The notes under the pieces are model-generated. The model made no database searches. It saw only the letters and a program-made list of their open reading frames with translations, and was not told where the DNA came from. DNA of 64,000 bases from contig JBCBSP010000011.1 of the NCBI GenBank assembly GCA_039819095.1, positions 1 through 64,000 of the forward strand, in the 5' to 3' direction. This document shows, piece after piece, positions 1 through 8,223 of the stretch. How positions within the stretch are numbered: position 1 is the stretch's first letter; each line of letters opens with the position of its first letter. The position numbers and the translations under genes were made by a program. Source of the stretch: JBCBSP01 sp039819095. GTDB lineage: Bacteria > Pseudomonadota > Alphaproteobacteria > Caulobacterales > Maricaulaceae.

Positions 1-813
1 GTGAGCCGCCACGGCTTCCGGCGTCTGCTGGTCCGGCGGCAGGTATAGGCCCGGCGTTTCATAGATTTTCGTCGCGGCATACCCGCCCGCGCCCGCGCAC
101 AATATGGTGCGCTCCGGCGCCGCTTCGCTGGCCAGATAGACCAGCCCCGCGGTGACGCTCTCCACCGTCATCAGCTCGCCGGCTTCAGGCGGGATCAGCC
201 CTTCGGTCATGCGCGTATAGGCGGTCGGCGACAGCGTGTTGACCCGTACATCGTATTTGCGTCCTTCCAGGTGCAGCACATTCATCAGCCCGACCACGCC
301 CATCTTGGCCGCGCCGTAATTGGCCTGCCCGAAATTGCCGTAAATCCCTGACGAGGAGCTGGTCATCACGATGCGGCCATAGCCGGCCTCGCGCATCGGC
401 TCCCAGACCGCCTTGGCGCACACCACCGAGCCCCACAAATGCACGTCCAGCACGGTGCGAAAATCCTCCAGGCTCATTTTCGAGAAGGACTTGTCGCGCA
501 GAATGCCGGCATTGTTGACCAGCACATCGACCCGGCCCCAGCGCTTCAGCGCGGCCTGGACCATATCCTCGACCTCGTCCGGGCGGGTGACATTCGCGCC
601 GTGCGCCATGGCTTCGCCGCCCGCGTCTTCGATCTCGCGAACGACCGCTTCGGCCGCGCTCAGCGAGGCCCCTGCGCCGTCGACCGACCCGCCCAGATCA
701 TTGACCACCACCCTGGCTCCGCGCGCGGCGAGAGCCAGCGCATGAGAGCGCCCGAGCCCGGCCCCAGCGCCGGTGATGAGGGCGACACGGTTATCGAAAC
801 GCAGTTCACTCAT
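1..813 (-). CDS. SDR family oxidoreductase, C-terminus cut by window edge
   Basis: Short-chain dehydrogenase/reductase, reading from an ATG at 813-811 to the window edge without a stop (271 codons), so the C-terminus is missing. The Rossmann motif TGAGAGLG is at residues 14-21, NNAG at 100-103, serines at about 152-155, and the catalytic YxxxK pair is Tyr166 and Lys170. The segment NDLGG (39-43) after the second strand is typical of the hydroxyacyl-CoA dehydrogenase or multifunctional-enzyme type 2 branch of SDRs, which suggests a lipid or acyl-CoA substrate; this is inference. The next minus-strand gene upstream is aguB, about 215 bp away, so this is probably its own transcription unit. Confidence 0.85.
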   Translation of the reverse strand, partial: MSELRFDNRVALITGAGAGLGRSHALALAARGARVVVNDLGGSVDGAGASLSAAEAVVREIEDAGGEAMAHGANVTRPDEVEDMVQAALKRWGRVDVLVNNAGILRDKSFSKMSLEDFRTVLDVHLWGSVVCAKAVWEPMREAGYGRIVMTSSSSGIYGNFGQANYGAAKMGVVGLMNVLHLEGRKYDVRVNTLSPTAYTRMTEGLIPPEAGELMTVESVTAGLVYLASEAAPERTILCAGAGGYAATKIYETPGLYLPPDQQTPEAVAAH

Positions 814-1027
814 GGCGGATCCGTCCTTGGTTCAAAGTGTGACAGGCATGATGGGACGAGCCGCATGCCAGCCTGTTTAGCGATGAAATGCAATCGTCTC
901 GCGCGGCTGTGGAAGCCGCCGCAATCCCGTCGGTTTCAAACGAAGAGTCGCATGGTGTGGTCACGACGCTCTGCGCGTAGTTCACAGCCGGATTTTCGAC
1001 ACTCAGCCTAGCGGCTGCGTCGAGGCG

Positions 1028-1861
1028 TCAGCGATAGAACTCCGGCCGTCGATCCCGGAAAAAACCCCAGGCGGCGCGGTGGCGGGTGAGGAAGTCGCGG
1101 TCGAACTCTGCGACCAGCACGCCGGTCTCTTCACGTCCCATCTCGGAGACGACCTCGCCGGTATGATCGGCGATAAAGCTTGTGCCGTAGAAGACCTGAC
1201 CGTTCTCGTTGCCGACGCGATTGGCGGCCGCCACCGGCATGACATTGGCCACGGCATGACCTTGCATCGCCCGGCGCCAGCGCGCCGCGGTGTCGAGACT
1301 CTCATCATGCGGTTCCGACCCGATCGCGGTCGGGTAAAGCAGCACTTCAGCGCCAGCGAGCGCCATGGCGCGGGCCGCTTCGGGAAACCATTGATCCCAG
1401 CAAATCCCGACGCCGACCCGACCGTGGCGCGTCTCCCAGACCTTAAAGCCGGTATCGCCGGGACGGAAATAATACTTCTCCTGATAGCCAGGCCCGTCCG
1501 GGATGTGGCTCTTGCGATAGACGCCCATCGTCGAGCCGTCCGCATCCAGCATCACCACCGAATTGTAATAGTGCGGCCCGTCGCGTTCGAAGATGGAAAC
1601 CGGGATCGCTACATTCAGCTCCGCAGCGAGCGGCTGCAGCGCAGTCACACACGGATGATCCAACGCGGGAAAGGCGCTCGCAAACCAGAATTCTTCCTGC
1701 GTCTTGCAGAAGTACGGCCCCTGAAACAGTTCAGGCGGCAGTATGATCTGAGCGCCGCGTCCAGCGGCTTCGCGGACAAGCTCGCGCACAAGGGTGATGT
1801 TGGCGTCCAGCTCAGCGCCGAAAGGCGCCTGCAGGACTGCGATCTTCAAGCTCGGGTTCAC
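1028..1861 (-). CDS. aguB: N-carbamoylputrescine amidase
   Basis: Carbon-nitrogen hydrolase (nitrilase superfamily) that converts N-carbamoylputrescine to putrescine, CO2 and ammonia, the last step of the agmatine deiminase route to polyamines. The 277 residues are close to family length. The Glu-Lys-Cys triad is visible: Glu44 in LPPEL, Lys117 in YRKSHIPD and Cys154 in GICWDQWFPE; the last motif and SHIPDGPGYQEKYYF are characteristic of AguB. The start lies 5 bp after the stop of the serine hydrolase gene, itself 26 bp after aguA, so the three genes form one operon. Cytoplasmic. Presence of aguA in the same operon makes the assignment secure. Confidence 0.93.
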   Translation of the reverse strand: MNPSLKIAVLQAPFGAELDANITLVRELVREAAGRGAQIILPPELFQGPYFCKTQEEFWFASAFPALDHPCVTALQPLAAELNVAIPVSIFERDGPHYYNSVVMLDADGSTMGVYRKSHIPDGPGYQEKYYFRPGDTGFKVWETRHGRVGVGICWDQWFPEAARAMALAGAEVLLYPTAIGSEPHDESLDTAARWRRAMQGHAVANVMPVAAANRVGNENGQVFYGTSFIADHTGEVVSEMGREETGVLVAEFDRDFLTRHRAAWGFFRDRRPEFYR

Positions 1862-1866
1862 TCAGC

Positions 1867-3111
1867 CTAATTCCGAATCTGATCGATCCAGTCGCCGGGG
1901 CCGTCCCCGGTGCGCAGATCCATCACCGTGGGCCAGAGCCGGAACGGCGCGCGCGCATCGGCATTCCACAGCGCGACAAAAGCAAATCCGGTCTCCGGCT
2001 CCATCACAATATGCGCACCATAGCCGGACAGATAGCCGCCATGGGCAATGAGACGGCGATCGCCCCAGTCATAGATGCGCCAGCCCAGCCCGTAGGCGGT
2101 GTCATCGACCCGCCCGCGCAGACGGCGCAGATTACGGGTCTCGCGCGGCGAGCGCACATGTTCAGCGAAGGCGCGATCCCGCGCGGCGAGCGGCACGCCG
2201 CCCGCCGCGCTCAGATGAGCCTGCGCCCAGCCGATGAAATCGTTCAGGCTCAGTGTGATCGACGCCGCCGGCGCGATGGAATCGTAGGGCGAGCGGGGAT
2301 TGCCGGCCCGGTCGCGTGTGCGGCGCCAACCGCGATGGGGCCGCGCCCAGCTGTCTGAACGCACCAGGTCTGCCTCACCGATCCCGGCGCGGGCGAGCCC
2401 GTAAGGCTCGAAAAGATGCCGGCGCACCGCCTCCTCATAGCTCAGCCCGGTGGCGTCCTCGATCAGGCGCGCCGCCGCGGCGAAAGCGACATTCTGATAG
2501 GTGTAGCATTCGCCCAGCGGGCAGATGAGATCGACCTCGGCCAAGCGCTCGCGAACCTCGTCGGGCGCGTAGCCGGCTTCGATCAGATTGTCATAGGCAT
2601 TGGGCGGCAGGCCCGTCTGGTGGCTCACCAGCTCCAGCCAGGTCGGTTGGCGGTCCGCTTTCAGCCGAAGCCAGGAGGTCGGAACCGGGGCATCGAGATC
2701 GATCAGACCGTCCGCCTCCAGCTTGGCCAGTAGCGTGCCGGTGAAGCTCTTCGTGACCGAAGCGGCGCGAAACACGGTATCAGGGGTGATCGCTTGTCCA
2801 GAGCCGGCGGCGGCCTCGCCGCTGGTATAAACCATGACCACCTGACCGTTCTCGATCAGCGCCGCAGCCAGACCCACCACGCGCTCGGACGTGGCGGCCT
2901 GATCAAGCCGGTATCGCAGATCCTCAAGATAGTCAGGCGGTGTGAGGTCCAGCTCCGGCGCGCTTGCCGCAAGCGCCATGCCGACCAGCGCGCCATCCGC
3001 CCACGGGCCGGGCTCGGCCTCGCCCTGGGTCTGACGCAGAGCCGCGTCGTCAGCCGCGACAGAGGCCGTAAAAACCGATGCCGCTGCAAGGACTTGAAGT
3101 ATGCGGAACAT
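1867..3111 (-). CDS. Secreted serine hydrolase, class C beta-lactamase/D-aminopeptidase fold
   Basis: A 414-residue penicillin-binding-protein-like serine hydrolase. A hydrophobic N-terminus ending in ASVAA (about residues 1-20) looks like a signal peptide, so the enzyme is probably periplasmic. The nucleophile motif SxxK is Ser118-Val-Thr-Lys121, a YxN-type motif occurs in YTYQNVAF, and the third motif is an HGG in IAHGGYLSGYG near the C-terminus. The family includes AmpC-type beta-lactamases, esterases and D-amino acid peptidases; sequence alone does not decide. It sits between aguA and aguB with almost no spacing, an unexpected partner for polyamine synthesis. It might act on an amide related to agmatine, or simply share the promoter. 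Confidence 0.88.
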   Translation of the reverse strand: MFRILQVLAAASVFTASVAADDAALRQTQGEAEPGPWADGALVGMALAASAPELDLTPPDYLEDLRYRLDQAATSERVVGLAAALIENGQVVMVYTSGEAAAGSGQAITPDTVFRAASVTKSFTGTLLAKLEADGLIDLDAPVPTSWLRLKADRQPTWLELVSHQTGLPPNAYDNLIEAGYAPDEVRERLAEVDLICPLGECYTYQNVAFAAAARLIEDATGLSYEEAVRRHLFEPYGLARAGIGEADLVRSDSWARPHRGWRRTRDRAGNPRSPYDSIAPAASITLSLNDFIGWAQAHLSAAGGVPLAARDRAFAEHVRSPRETRNLRRLRGRVDDTAYGLGWRIYDWGDRRLIAHGGYLSGYGAHIVMEPETGFAFVALWNADARAPFRLWPTVMDLRTGDGPGDWIDQIRN

Positions 3112-3137
3112 GCTCTCCCCTCTTTCGAGCTGTTCTC

Positions 3138-4142
3138 TTATCCCACCGCCGGCGCGTTTGTCGTCACGCAGTGAAACGCCCCGCCGCCGGATATGATAGC
3201 CCGTGCAGAGCTTTCGATCACCTTACGGTTTGCAAAAATCTTCTGAAGCACTGCAGCCGCGCGCGCGCCATGATCGTTATAGGACGGCATCACCAGACCC
3301 TTCGCGCCGATCACCCAGTTCATGTGCGAGGCCGCGACCGGCTCGCCGTCATCCAGCTCCACCCGGCCTGGCGAGGGCATACGCACCACCTTCAGCCGCC
3401 TGCCCCGCGCGTCGCGAGCCGACTCCAGCTGGCGCGCGATGGCGTCCAGAATGGCGGCGTTGGGATCATCACGGCCGCTTGGCGACTGGCAGACCACCAG
3501 GCCTGGCGCCGCGAAGCGTGCAAGATTGTCGACATGGCCGTCGGTGTGATCACCGATCAAGCCTTCATCCAGCCAGATCACCGCGTCCACGCCCAGTCCC
3601 TTGCGCAGCCGGTCTTCAACCGCCTCTTCGCTGAGGCCTGGATTGCGATTGGCGTTGAGCAGGCATTGGCGCGTGGTGATCACCGTTCCCTCGCCGTCGA
3701 ACTCCAGCGCTCCACCCTCGCAGACCAGATCGATGAGGCGCTCTTCAGCCCCGGCGGCTTTCGCGATCACCGCGCCAATCGTCTGATCCCCGTCCAGCTC
3801 ATACTTGCCGCCCCAGCCATTGAAGGTGAAACGCAGCGCCAAGAGTCGATCCCCCTCCAGCGCAAAAACCGGCCCGGTATCGCGCGCCCAGACATCTCCG
3901 TAAGTCGCGCGCACGATATGTACCGAAGACCCGAGCGCCTGTCGCGCGGACGCCTGCGCGCGCTGTGTCGCGGCATAAACGACAATCGGCTGCGCACCGC
4001 CGGAAGACAGCTTGACGAGGAAATCGGCGAACTCGGCCTCGGCCGGGCCCAGCTGATCTTCCCAGAGCCCTTCGTCGGCCGGCCAGCAGACATGGATGGC
4101 GCGCTGCGCCGCCGTCTCGTGAGGAATGTGAAGCCGTGTCAT
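3138..4142 (-). CDS. aguA: Agmatine deiminase
   Basis: Hydrolyses agmatine to N-carbamoylputrescine and ammonia, feeding AguB. The protein starts at the ATG at 4142-4140 (MTRLHIPHE) and has 334 residues. An open frame continues about 106 codons upstream, but that part lacks family similarity and overlaps the divergent marC gene, so I reject it. Family hallmarks are the substrate-binding stretch YGDVWARDTGP, the middle motif DHTDGHVDN, and the catalytic cysteine Cys325 in GGGAFHCVT close to the C-terminus. It is the first gene of the operon aguA, serine hydrolase, aguB. The promoter must lie in the roughly 200 bp shared with marC. No strong ribosome binding site is visible. Confidence 0.93.
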   Translation of the reverse strand: MTRLHIPHETAAQRAIHVCWPADEGLWEDQLGPAEAEFADFLVKLSSGGAQPIVVYAATQRAQASARQALGSSVHIVRATYGDVWARDTGPVFALEGDRLLALRFTFNGWGGKYELDGDQTIGAVIAKAAGAEERLIDLVCEGGALEFDGEGTVITTRQCLLNANRNPGLSEEAVEDRLRKGLGVDAVIWLDEGLIGDHTDGHVDNLARFAAPGLVVCQSPSGRDDPNAAILDAIARQLESARDARGRRLKVVRMPSPGRVELDDGEPVAASHMNWVIGAKGLVMPSYNDHGARAAAVLQKIFANRKVIESSARAIISGGGAFHCVTTNAPAVG

Positions 4143-4340
4143 GGCGCGAGCGGTTAGCACGGGGTATGTACTTGGGCGAGCACGATCACTGAAGCGGACG
4201 GGCTTAACCTGCCTGGCGAAGTCAGCCAGAGCCGCGCCTCCATCCACGCATAACCGATTTGCAAAGGCTGAGGCTCGCCAGTACGCCGGGGTGGTGTTAA
4301 GGCGCACCCCTACACCGTTATCCAGCCGCTGGAGTCCGCC

Positions 4341-4997
4341 TTGGACGCGCAGTTCATCACGCTTCTCACCGCCTCGCTCGTCACATTTTTTGTCGTGATT
4401 GATCCGATTGGCGTGGCCCCGATCTTCGCCAGCCTGACCAATGGCTCCACGGCCAGGCATCGCCGGGCCATGGCGATCAAGTCGGTGCTGATCGCAACAG
4501 TGGTTCTGTTCGGCTTTGCTTATCTCGGCGAGTGGCTGTTAAGCGCGCTGCATATCAGCCTGGACGCGTTTCGCGCCGCCGGCGGCGTCCTGCTCTTCAT
4601 GATCGCGCTGGACATGATTTTTGAAAAGCGCACCGAGCGCCGCGAAGAGCGCGCGGACGCGGTCAATGAAAGCGACGCGACCATCCCCGGCACCAATGAA
4701 GACATCTCCGTCTTTCCCATGGCGATCCCGATGCTGGCCGGCCCTGGAGCGATCGCTTCGGTCATGTTGTTCATGAGCGAAGCGGAAGGCGAGCTCAGCC
4801 TTCAGCTCGCGATTTTCGCAGGCATGGGCGCGAACCTGGTGTTCTCGCTCCTCCTCTTCCTTGCAATCGGCGCGGTGATGCGCCTGATCGGCGACACTCT
4901 GGCGGCGATGATCACGCGCATACTCGGCGTGATCCTGGCGGCGCTGGCCACGCAATTCATTTTTGACGGCATTCGCGGCGCGCTGCTGGGCGGTTAA
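4341..4997 (+). CDS. MarC family integral membrane protein
   Basis: A 218-residue inner membrane protein of the MarC/YchE family (UPF0056), with about six hydrophobic segments and the family motif FFVVIDPIGVAPIF in the first. A second signature region, FPMAIPMLAGPGAIA, is at about residues 130-145. The start is a TTG at 4341 preceded by GGAG at 4331-4334, six bases upstream. The biochemical role of this family is unknown; despite its name it is not an established antibiotic resistance determinant. A charged cytoplasmic loop (about residues 90-120, rich in Glu and Arg) separates the two halves. It is divergent from aguA and appears monocistronic. Confidence 0.88.
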   Translation: MDAQFITLLTASLVTFFVVIDPIGVAPIFASLTNGSTARHRRAMAIKSVLIATVVLFGFAYLGEWLLSALHISLDAFRAAGGVLLFMIALDMIFEKRTERREERADAVNESDATIPGTNEDISVFPMAIPMLAGPGAIASVMLFMSEAEGELSLQLAIFAGMGANLVFSLLLFLAIGAVMRLIGDTLAAMITRILGVILAALATQFIFDGIRGALLGG

Positions 4998-5109
4998 ACG
5001 AGGCGAGGACTGGTCATGCGCAGCACGCCGGCCAGCGAAGCGCTTCGATAACCCTTCCTTAGCCGCACCGGCGCCATACTCCCGCCGAAGAGTTTCGGCA
5101 GGTGTGTTC

Positions 5110-5289
5110 ATGATGAACATTCGACTGATCAGTCTGGCCGCTGCGGGCGGTCTTGCGAGCCTCGGGCTTGCAGCTGGCGGCGCGAGCCTGGCCGCCGGAT
5201 CGATTGATCAGGCCATCGCTTTCACCTGGCCCAGCCTTGGCGCCGCCCTGGCGCTTGTCCTCGCCGCTCCGGCGCGCGGCCGCGATTAG
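5110..5289 (+). CDS. Small hydrophobic protein of unknown function
   Basis: A 59-residue protein starting at one of two adjacent ATG codons (5110 or 5113). It is rich in Ala, Gly and Leu and has two hydrophobic stretches (about residues 6-28 and 42-53), so it would sit in the membrane, or the first stretch could be a signal peptide. The frame continues upstream into marC but without a plausible start. I do not recognise a family. It lies about 110 bp after marC and faces the next gene convergently, with a hairpin between them. Confidence 0.45.
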   Translation: MMNIRLISLAAAGGLASLGLAAGGASLAAGSIDQAIAFTWPSLGAALALVLAAPARGRD

Positions 5290-5324
5290 GCATGAATTCT
5301 CATCAGGTGTTTCAACCGGCCTGA

Positions 5325-5351
5325 CGCCTTGCATCGGGGTGTTGCAAGGCG
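5325..5351. terminator. Hairpin between convergent genes
   Basis: A perfect 9-bp stem (CGCCTTGCA at 5325-5333 and TGCAAGGCG at 5343-5351) with a 9-base loop lies between the small plus-strand gene and the minus-strand gene ending at 5376. There is no clear T-run on either side, so termination is inferred from position and symmetry only. Confidence 0.35.
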
Positions 5352-5375
5352 ACCAGAAGCAAGCAGAGCCGGAGG

Positions 5376-5918
5376 TTAAGCGGTGCGCAGGAAGGCCGGC
5401 GCTACCGCCTCGTGCACGCCGCAGCGATCCACAAAACGATGGATCGAGGCGCGCGCGAACAGGCCCAGAGCTTCGTCATCGCCCAGTAACTGCTCTGTCG
5501 TGAGCGCATCGAGCCGGGCCTGCCCGGAGGTGTCGAGCGGCGCGGCGGCGCGCCAGTCGGCCAGAGCCTGCCTCACGGGGTCCCCGGCTTGAAGCAAAGC
5601 CTCAATCGCCTGAACCAGGCGTATCTGGGCGGCGTCGCGCAGATCCAGCGCCAGCTGAGCGCGAAGCGCATCGGTAAGGCTCCACAGCCGCATCCGACCG
5701 CCATGCGGACGAACGCCATGCAAGGCGGCGATCCAGCGAAGCCGCTGCATATGGCGCAGCACCGAGGCCGACTGCGCGCCGGTCAAGACACCGGCCCGGC
5801 CGGCTTCGCCAACCATCTCCAAGTCGGTCAGAAGTTCGCGCTGACGCCAGTCATAGCCGAGCAAAGCGCTTAAGGCGGCGGCGTCCTTCAAGGCGAATTC
5901 AGCACGTGATGTCAGCAT
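5376..5918 (-). CDS. Hypothetical protein, possible winged-helix regulator
   Basis: A 180-residue soluble protein I do not recognise. The N-terminal 80 residues are rich in short helices, with a stretch (LTGAQSASVLRHMQRLRWI) that could be a recognition helix, followed by GGRMRLWSLTDALR, which resembles the wing and following helix of MerR-like or winged-helix proteins. The C-terminal half is alanine-rich and helical and ends in HEAVAPAFLRTA. No membrane segment or signal peptide is seen. Upstream is an unusually AT-rich stretch with a perfect palindrome at 6004-6015, which would suit an autoregulated transcription factor. DNA binding is inference from weak resemblance. Confidence 0.6.
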   Translation of the reverse strand: MLTSRAEFALKDAAALSALLGYDWRQRELLTDLEMVGEAGRAGVLTGAQSASVLRHMQRLRWIAALHGVRPHGGRMRLWSLTDALRAQLALDLRDAAQIRLVQAIEALLQAGDPVRQALADWRAAAPLDTSGQARLDALTTEQLLGDDEALGLFARASIHRFVDRCGVHEAVAPAFLRTA

Positions 5919-6252
5919 GATGATGGCCCCCGGCGGTGGTTTAACACATGAGATAATATTGAATGCGTTCAGTGACTGCGAATTAGTTTTAGAATCGGGT
6001 CATTTGGTTAACCAATTGTAGCCCTCGCAATAGGAGAAGTTATTGAAATTACAGGATGCTTTGGCTTGGAGCCGCTGCCACTCGATCTCTCGGCGAGCTG
6101 GATCGGGTCAGGCTCGCGCTCATGGCGATTGCTGAATGCGTTCAACGGCCCTGCGGCGCCAAGGGGACTTGGCCGACCGGGTAAGGCCGCGTTATCGAAG
6201 CCTCGCCGCCCGGCATGCCGAGCCGGGTCCGCGAAGAGACAGGACGAACGCC
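5919..6252. other. Intergenic region between divergent genes (334 bp)
   Basis: Separates the orphan minus-strand gene from the plus-strand ferredoxin reductase gene. The left part (about 5940-6050) is AT-rich relative to the surroundings and includes GATAATATT and the palindrome TTGGTTAACCAA, consistent with promoters. The right part (about 6060-6250) is ordinary GC-rich sequence. A TTG-initiated frame at 6043 of about 30 codons follows an AGGAG (6032-6036), but nothing else supports it as a gene. Confidence 0.5.
6004..6015. promoter_or_regulatory. Perfect 12-bp palindrome, candidate operator
   Basis: TTGGTTAACCAA is fully self-complementary and lies in the AT-rich part of the region between the orphan gene at 5376 and the fpr-like gene at 6253. 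Its centre contains TTAACC read on both strands, the half-site recognised by CtrA in Caulobacter, so it could be either a dimeric repressor operator or overlapping CtrA half-sites. Confidence 0.35.
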
Positions 6253-7080
6253 ATGACCGCGCCCGCTGACACACTCCCCGCCGCTCCGGATGCGCCGCCC
6301 ATCCCCAAAGCCTTCCATGGCGTCACGGTGACCTCAGTGCGCCATTACACCGATACGCTGTTCGCCTTTCGAACCACACGCCCCGCGAGCTTTCGTTTTC
6401 GCGCCGGCGAGTTCGTGATGATCGGGTTGATGCGGGACGGCAAGCCGCTGGTGCGGGCCTATTCGGTGGCCAGCCCGACCTGGGATGAGGAGCTGGAGTT
6501 CTACTCCATCAAGGTTCAGGACGGCGCCCTGACCTCCCGGCTGCAGCATATCCAACCCGGCGACACGGTGCTTCTGGGCAAGAAGCCGACCGGCACTCTG
6601 GTCACCGAGGCTCTGGCGCCCGGGCGGCGGCTCTATCTTCTATCGACCGGAACGGGTCTGGCCCCGTTCGCGAGCCTTATTCGTGAACCGGACACCTATG
6701 AACGCTTCGAAGAAGTCGTGCTGACCCATACCTGCCGCACCAATGCGGAGCTGGAATACGGCAAAGAGCTGGTCAGGGCGTTGCACGACGACCCGCTGGT
6801 CGGCGAAATGGTGGAGGGTCGGCTCATCCACTTCACCTCCACCACACGCGAGGACTGCGCTCACACCGGCCGGATCACCCATCTGATCGAGAGCGGCGAG
6901 CTGTTCACCGCGATTGATCGCGAACCGCTCGATCATACCCGCGACCGGGTGATGATCTGCGGGTCCGAAGCCATGCTGCGCGATCTGAAGGCGATGATGC
7001 TGGCGCGCGGCTTCGTGGAAGGCTCCAATGCCGCGCCGGGGGAATTCGTCATCGAGAAAGCGTTCGTCGGCGAGGGCTAA
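6253..7080 (+). CDS. fpr: Ferredoxin--NADP(+) reductase
   Basis: FAD-dependent reductase that moves electrons between NADPH and ferredoxin or flavodoxin in the cytoplasm. The 275-residue protein shows the FAD-binding motif RAYS (68-71), the pyridine-nucleotide motif GTGLAPF (133-139) and a long C-terminal extension ending EKAFVGEG, typical of the bacterial subclass of Fpr. The start is the ATG at 6253 with AGGA about eight bases upstream; the frame runs further upstream, but that part has no family resemblance. A crotonase gene follows after about 150 bp. Confidence 0.92.
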   Translation: MTAPADTLPAAPDAPPIPKAFHGVTVTSVRHYTDTLFAFRTTRPASFRFRAGEFVMIGLMRDGKPLVRAYSVASPTWDEELEFYSIKVQDGALTSRLQHIQPGDTVLLGKKPTGTLVTEALAPGRRLYLLSTGTGLAPFASLIREPDTYERFEEVVLTHTCRTNAELEYGKELVRALHDDPLVGEMVEGRLIHFTSTTREDCAHTGRITHLIESGELFTAIDREPLDHTRDRVMICGSEAMLRDLKAMMLARGFVEGSNAAPGEFVIEKAFVGEG

Positions 7081-7227
7081 ACCGGCTCCGCAGGCTGTCA
7101 CGCAGCGGAACCTGGAACCTGTTCTGCCTGGTTTGAGCCGTCATCGCAGCGCTCACCGCAACGAAGCGGTTTCCAGCTGTGCGGAAAAGGCTCTAGCTTT
7201 CGGCGAGGTTGGAGCGGAGCGACTCTC

Positions 7228-8106
7228 ATGACGTATGACACCATCGCCTATGCGGTTGAAGACGGGCTGGCGCTGATCACGCTCAATCGCCCGGACGCGA
7301 TGAACGCCTACACGCCGCAAATGTGCGCCGATCTGATCGCCGCTTTCGACGCGGCTGACGCGGACCCTGCGGTCGGCGCGGTCGTGGTCACCGGAGCGGG
7401 CCGGGCGTTTTGCGCCGGGGCGGATCTGAGCGCCGGAGCGGCGGCCTTCAGCATGGTGTCGGACGCCATGAAGGACGGCTCGTTTGATGACAGCGATCCG
7501 AAATGGCGCGATACAGGCGGATTGCTGAACCTGCGCATCTTTGAAAGCCATAAACCGGTCGTGGGCGCGATCAACGGCTCGGCGGTCGGCATCGGCGCGA
7601 CCATGATCCTGCCCATGGATGCGCGCATCGCCGCAGAAGGCGCGAAATTCGCTTACCCCTTCACCAAGCGCGGCATCGCCTGGGACGGGTGCGCAAGCTG
7701 GTTCCTGCCGCGCGTGGTCGGCGTGGAAACCGCGCTCGACTGGGGGCTGACCGGGCGCACCTTCATGGCGGGAGAAGCGCTTGAGAAGGGCCTCGTCAGC
7801 CAGCTTCTGCCCGCCGGCAAGGTGCTCGAAGCGGCCAAGGCCAAGGCGCGCAGCTTCCTGAAGGACACCGCTCCGGTCTCCGTGGCGATGAACCGGGCGC
7901 TGGTCTGGCGCATGCTGGGCGCGGCTCATCCGATGGAGGCGCATCGGATCGAAAGCCGCGCCATCGTGCATCGCGGCATGAGCGAGGACGCCAAGGAAGG
8001 CGTGATGAGTTTTCTTGAAAAGCGCCCGCCGGACTTTCCCGCCAGAGCGCCGGATGATTACCCGCCCGGCTGGCCCTGGCGGGAGGAACCCGGCTACGAG
8101 GAATAA
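7228..8106 (+). CDS. Enoyl-CoA hydratase/isomerase family protein (crotonase)
   Basis: A 292-residue crotonase-fold enzyme that probably acts on an acyl-CoA in fatty acid or related degradation. The oxyanion-hole segments are FCAGADL (61-67) and NGSAVGIGAT (116-125). The later active-site segment reads KRGIAWDGCASWFLPR, where many relatives have an acidic residue in the form GIVPEA; here the acid position appears to be Asp. The Glu144 position of classic rat hydratase is also not Glu (Thr125). The exact reaction (hydratase, isomerase or other) cannot be stated. The start ATG is preceded by a GGAG-type sequence. An MFS exporter gene follows about 120 bp later. Confidence 0.85.
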   Translation: MTYDTIAYAVEDGLALITLNRPDAMNAYTPQMCADLIAAFDAADADPAVGAVVVTGAGRAFCAGADLSAGAAAFSMVSDAMKDGSFDDSDPKWRDTGGLLNLRIFESHKPVVGAINGSAVGIGATMILPMDARIAAEGAKFAYPFTKRGIAWDGCASWFLPRVVGVETALDWGLTGRTFMAGEALEKGLVSQLLPAGKVLEAAKAKARSFLKDTAPVSVAMNRALVWRMLGAAHPMEAHRIESRAIVHRGMSEDAKEGVMSFLEKRPPDFPARAPDDYPPGWPWREEPGYEE

Positions 8107-8223
8107 CGCCTATTCAGACAGATGAGTGGACGCTGGGGCGTGCGCGCGCTAGGTCGCCGGATCACGCCTTCGCCCACCCTGCCCGGACGGAGACGCCCGG
8201 CTGCGGCAAGGAGCGCGCCTTTT

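Noticed and set aside
3078..4157. Plus-strand frame opposite aguA (359 residues)
   Set aside because: Antisense to aguA, which carries all catalytic motifs.
4143..4460. N-terminal extension of aguA by about 106 codons
   Set aside because: Not similar to agmatine deiminases and would overlap the divergent marC start.
6043..6135. Short TTG-initiated frame (about 30 codons) with an upstream AGGAG before fpr
   Set aside because: Too short, composition Arg/Ser-rich, no supporting context; could be chance.
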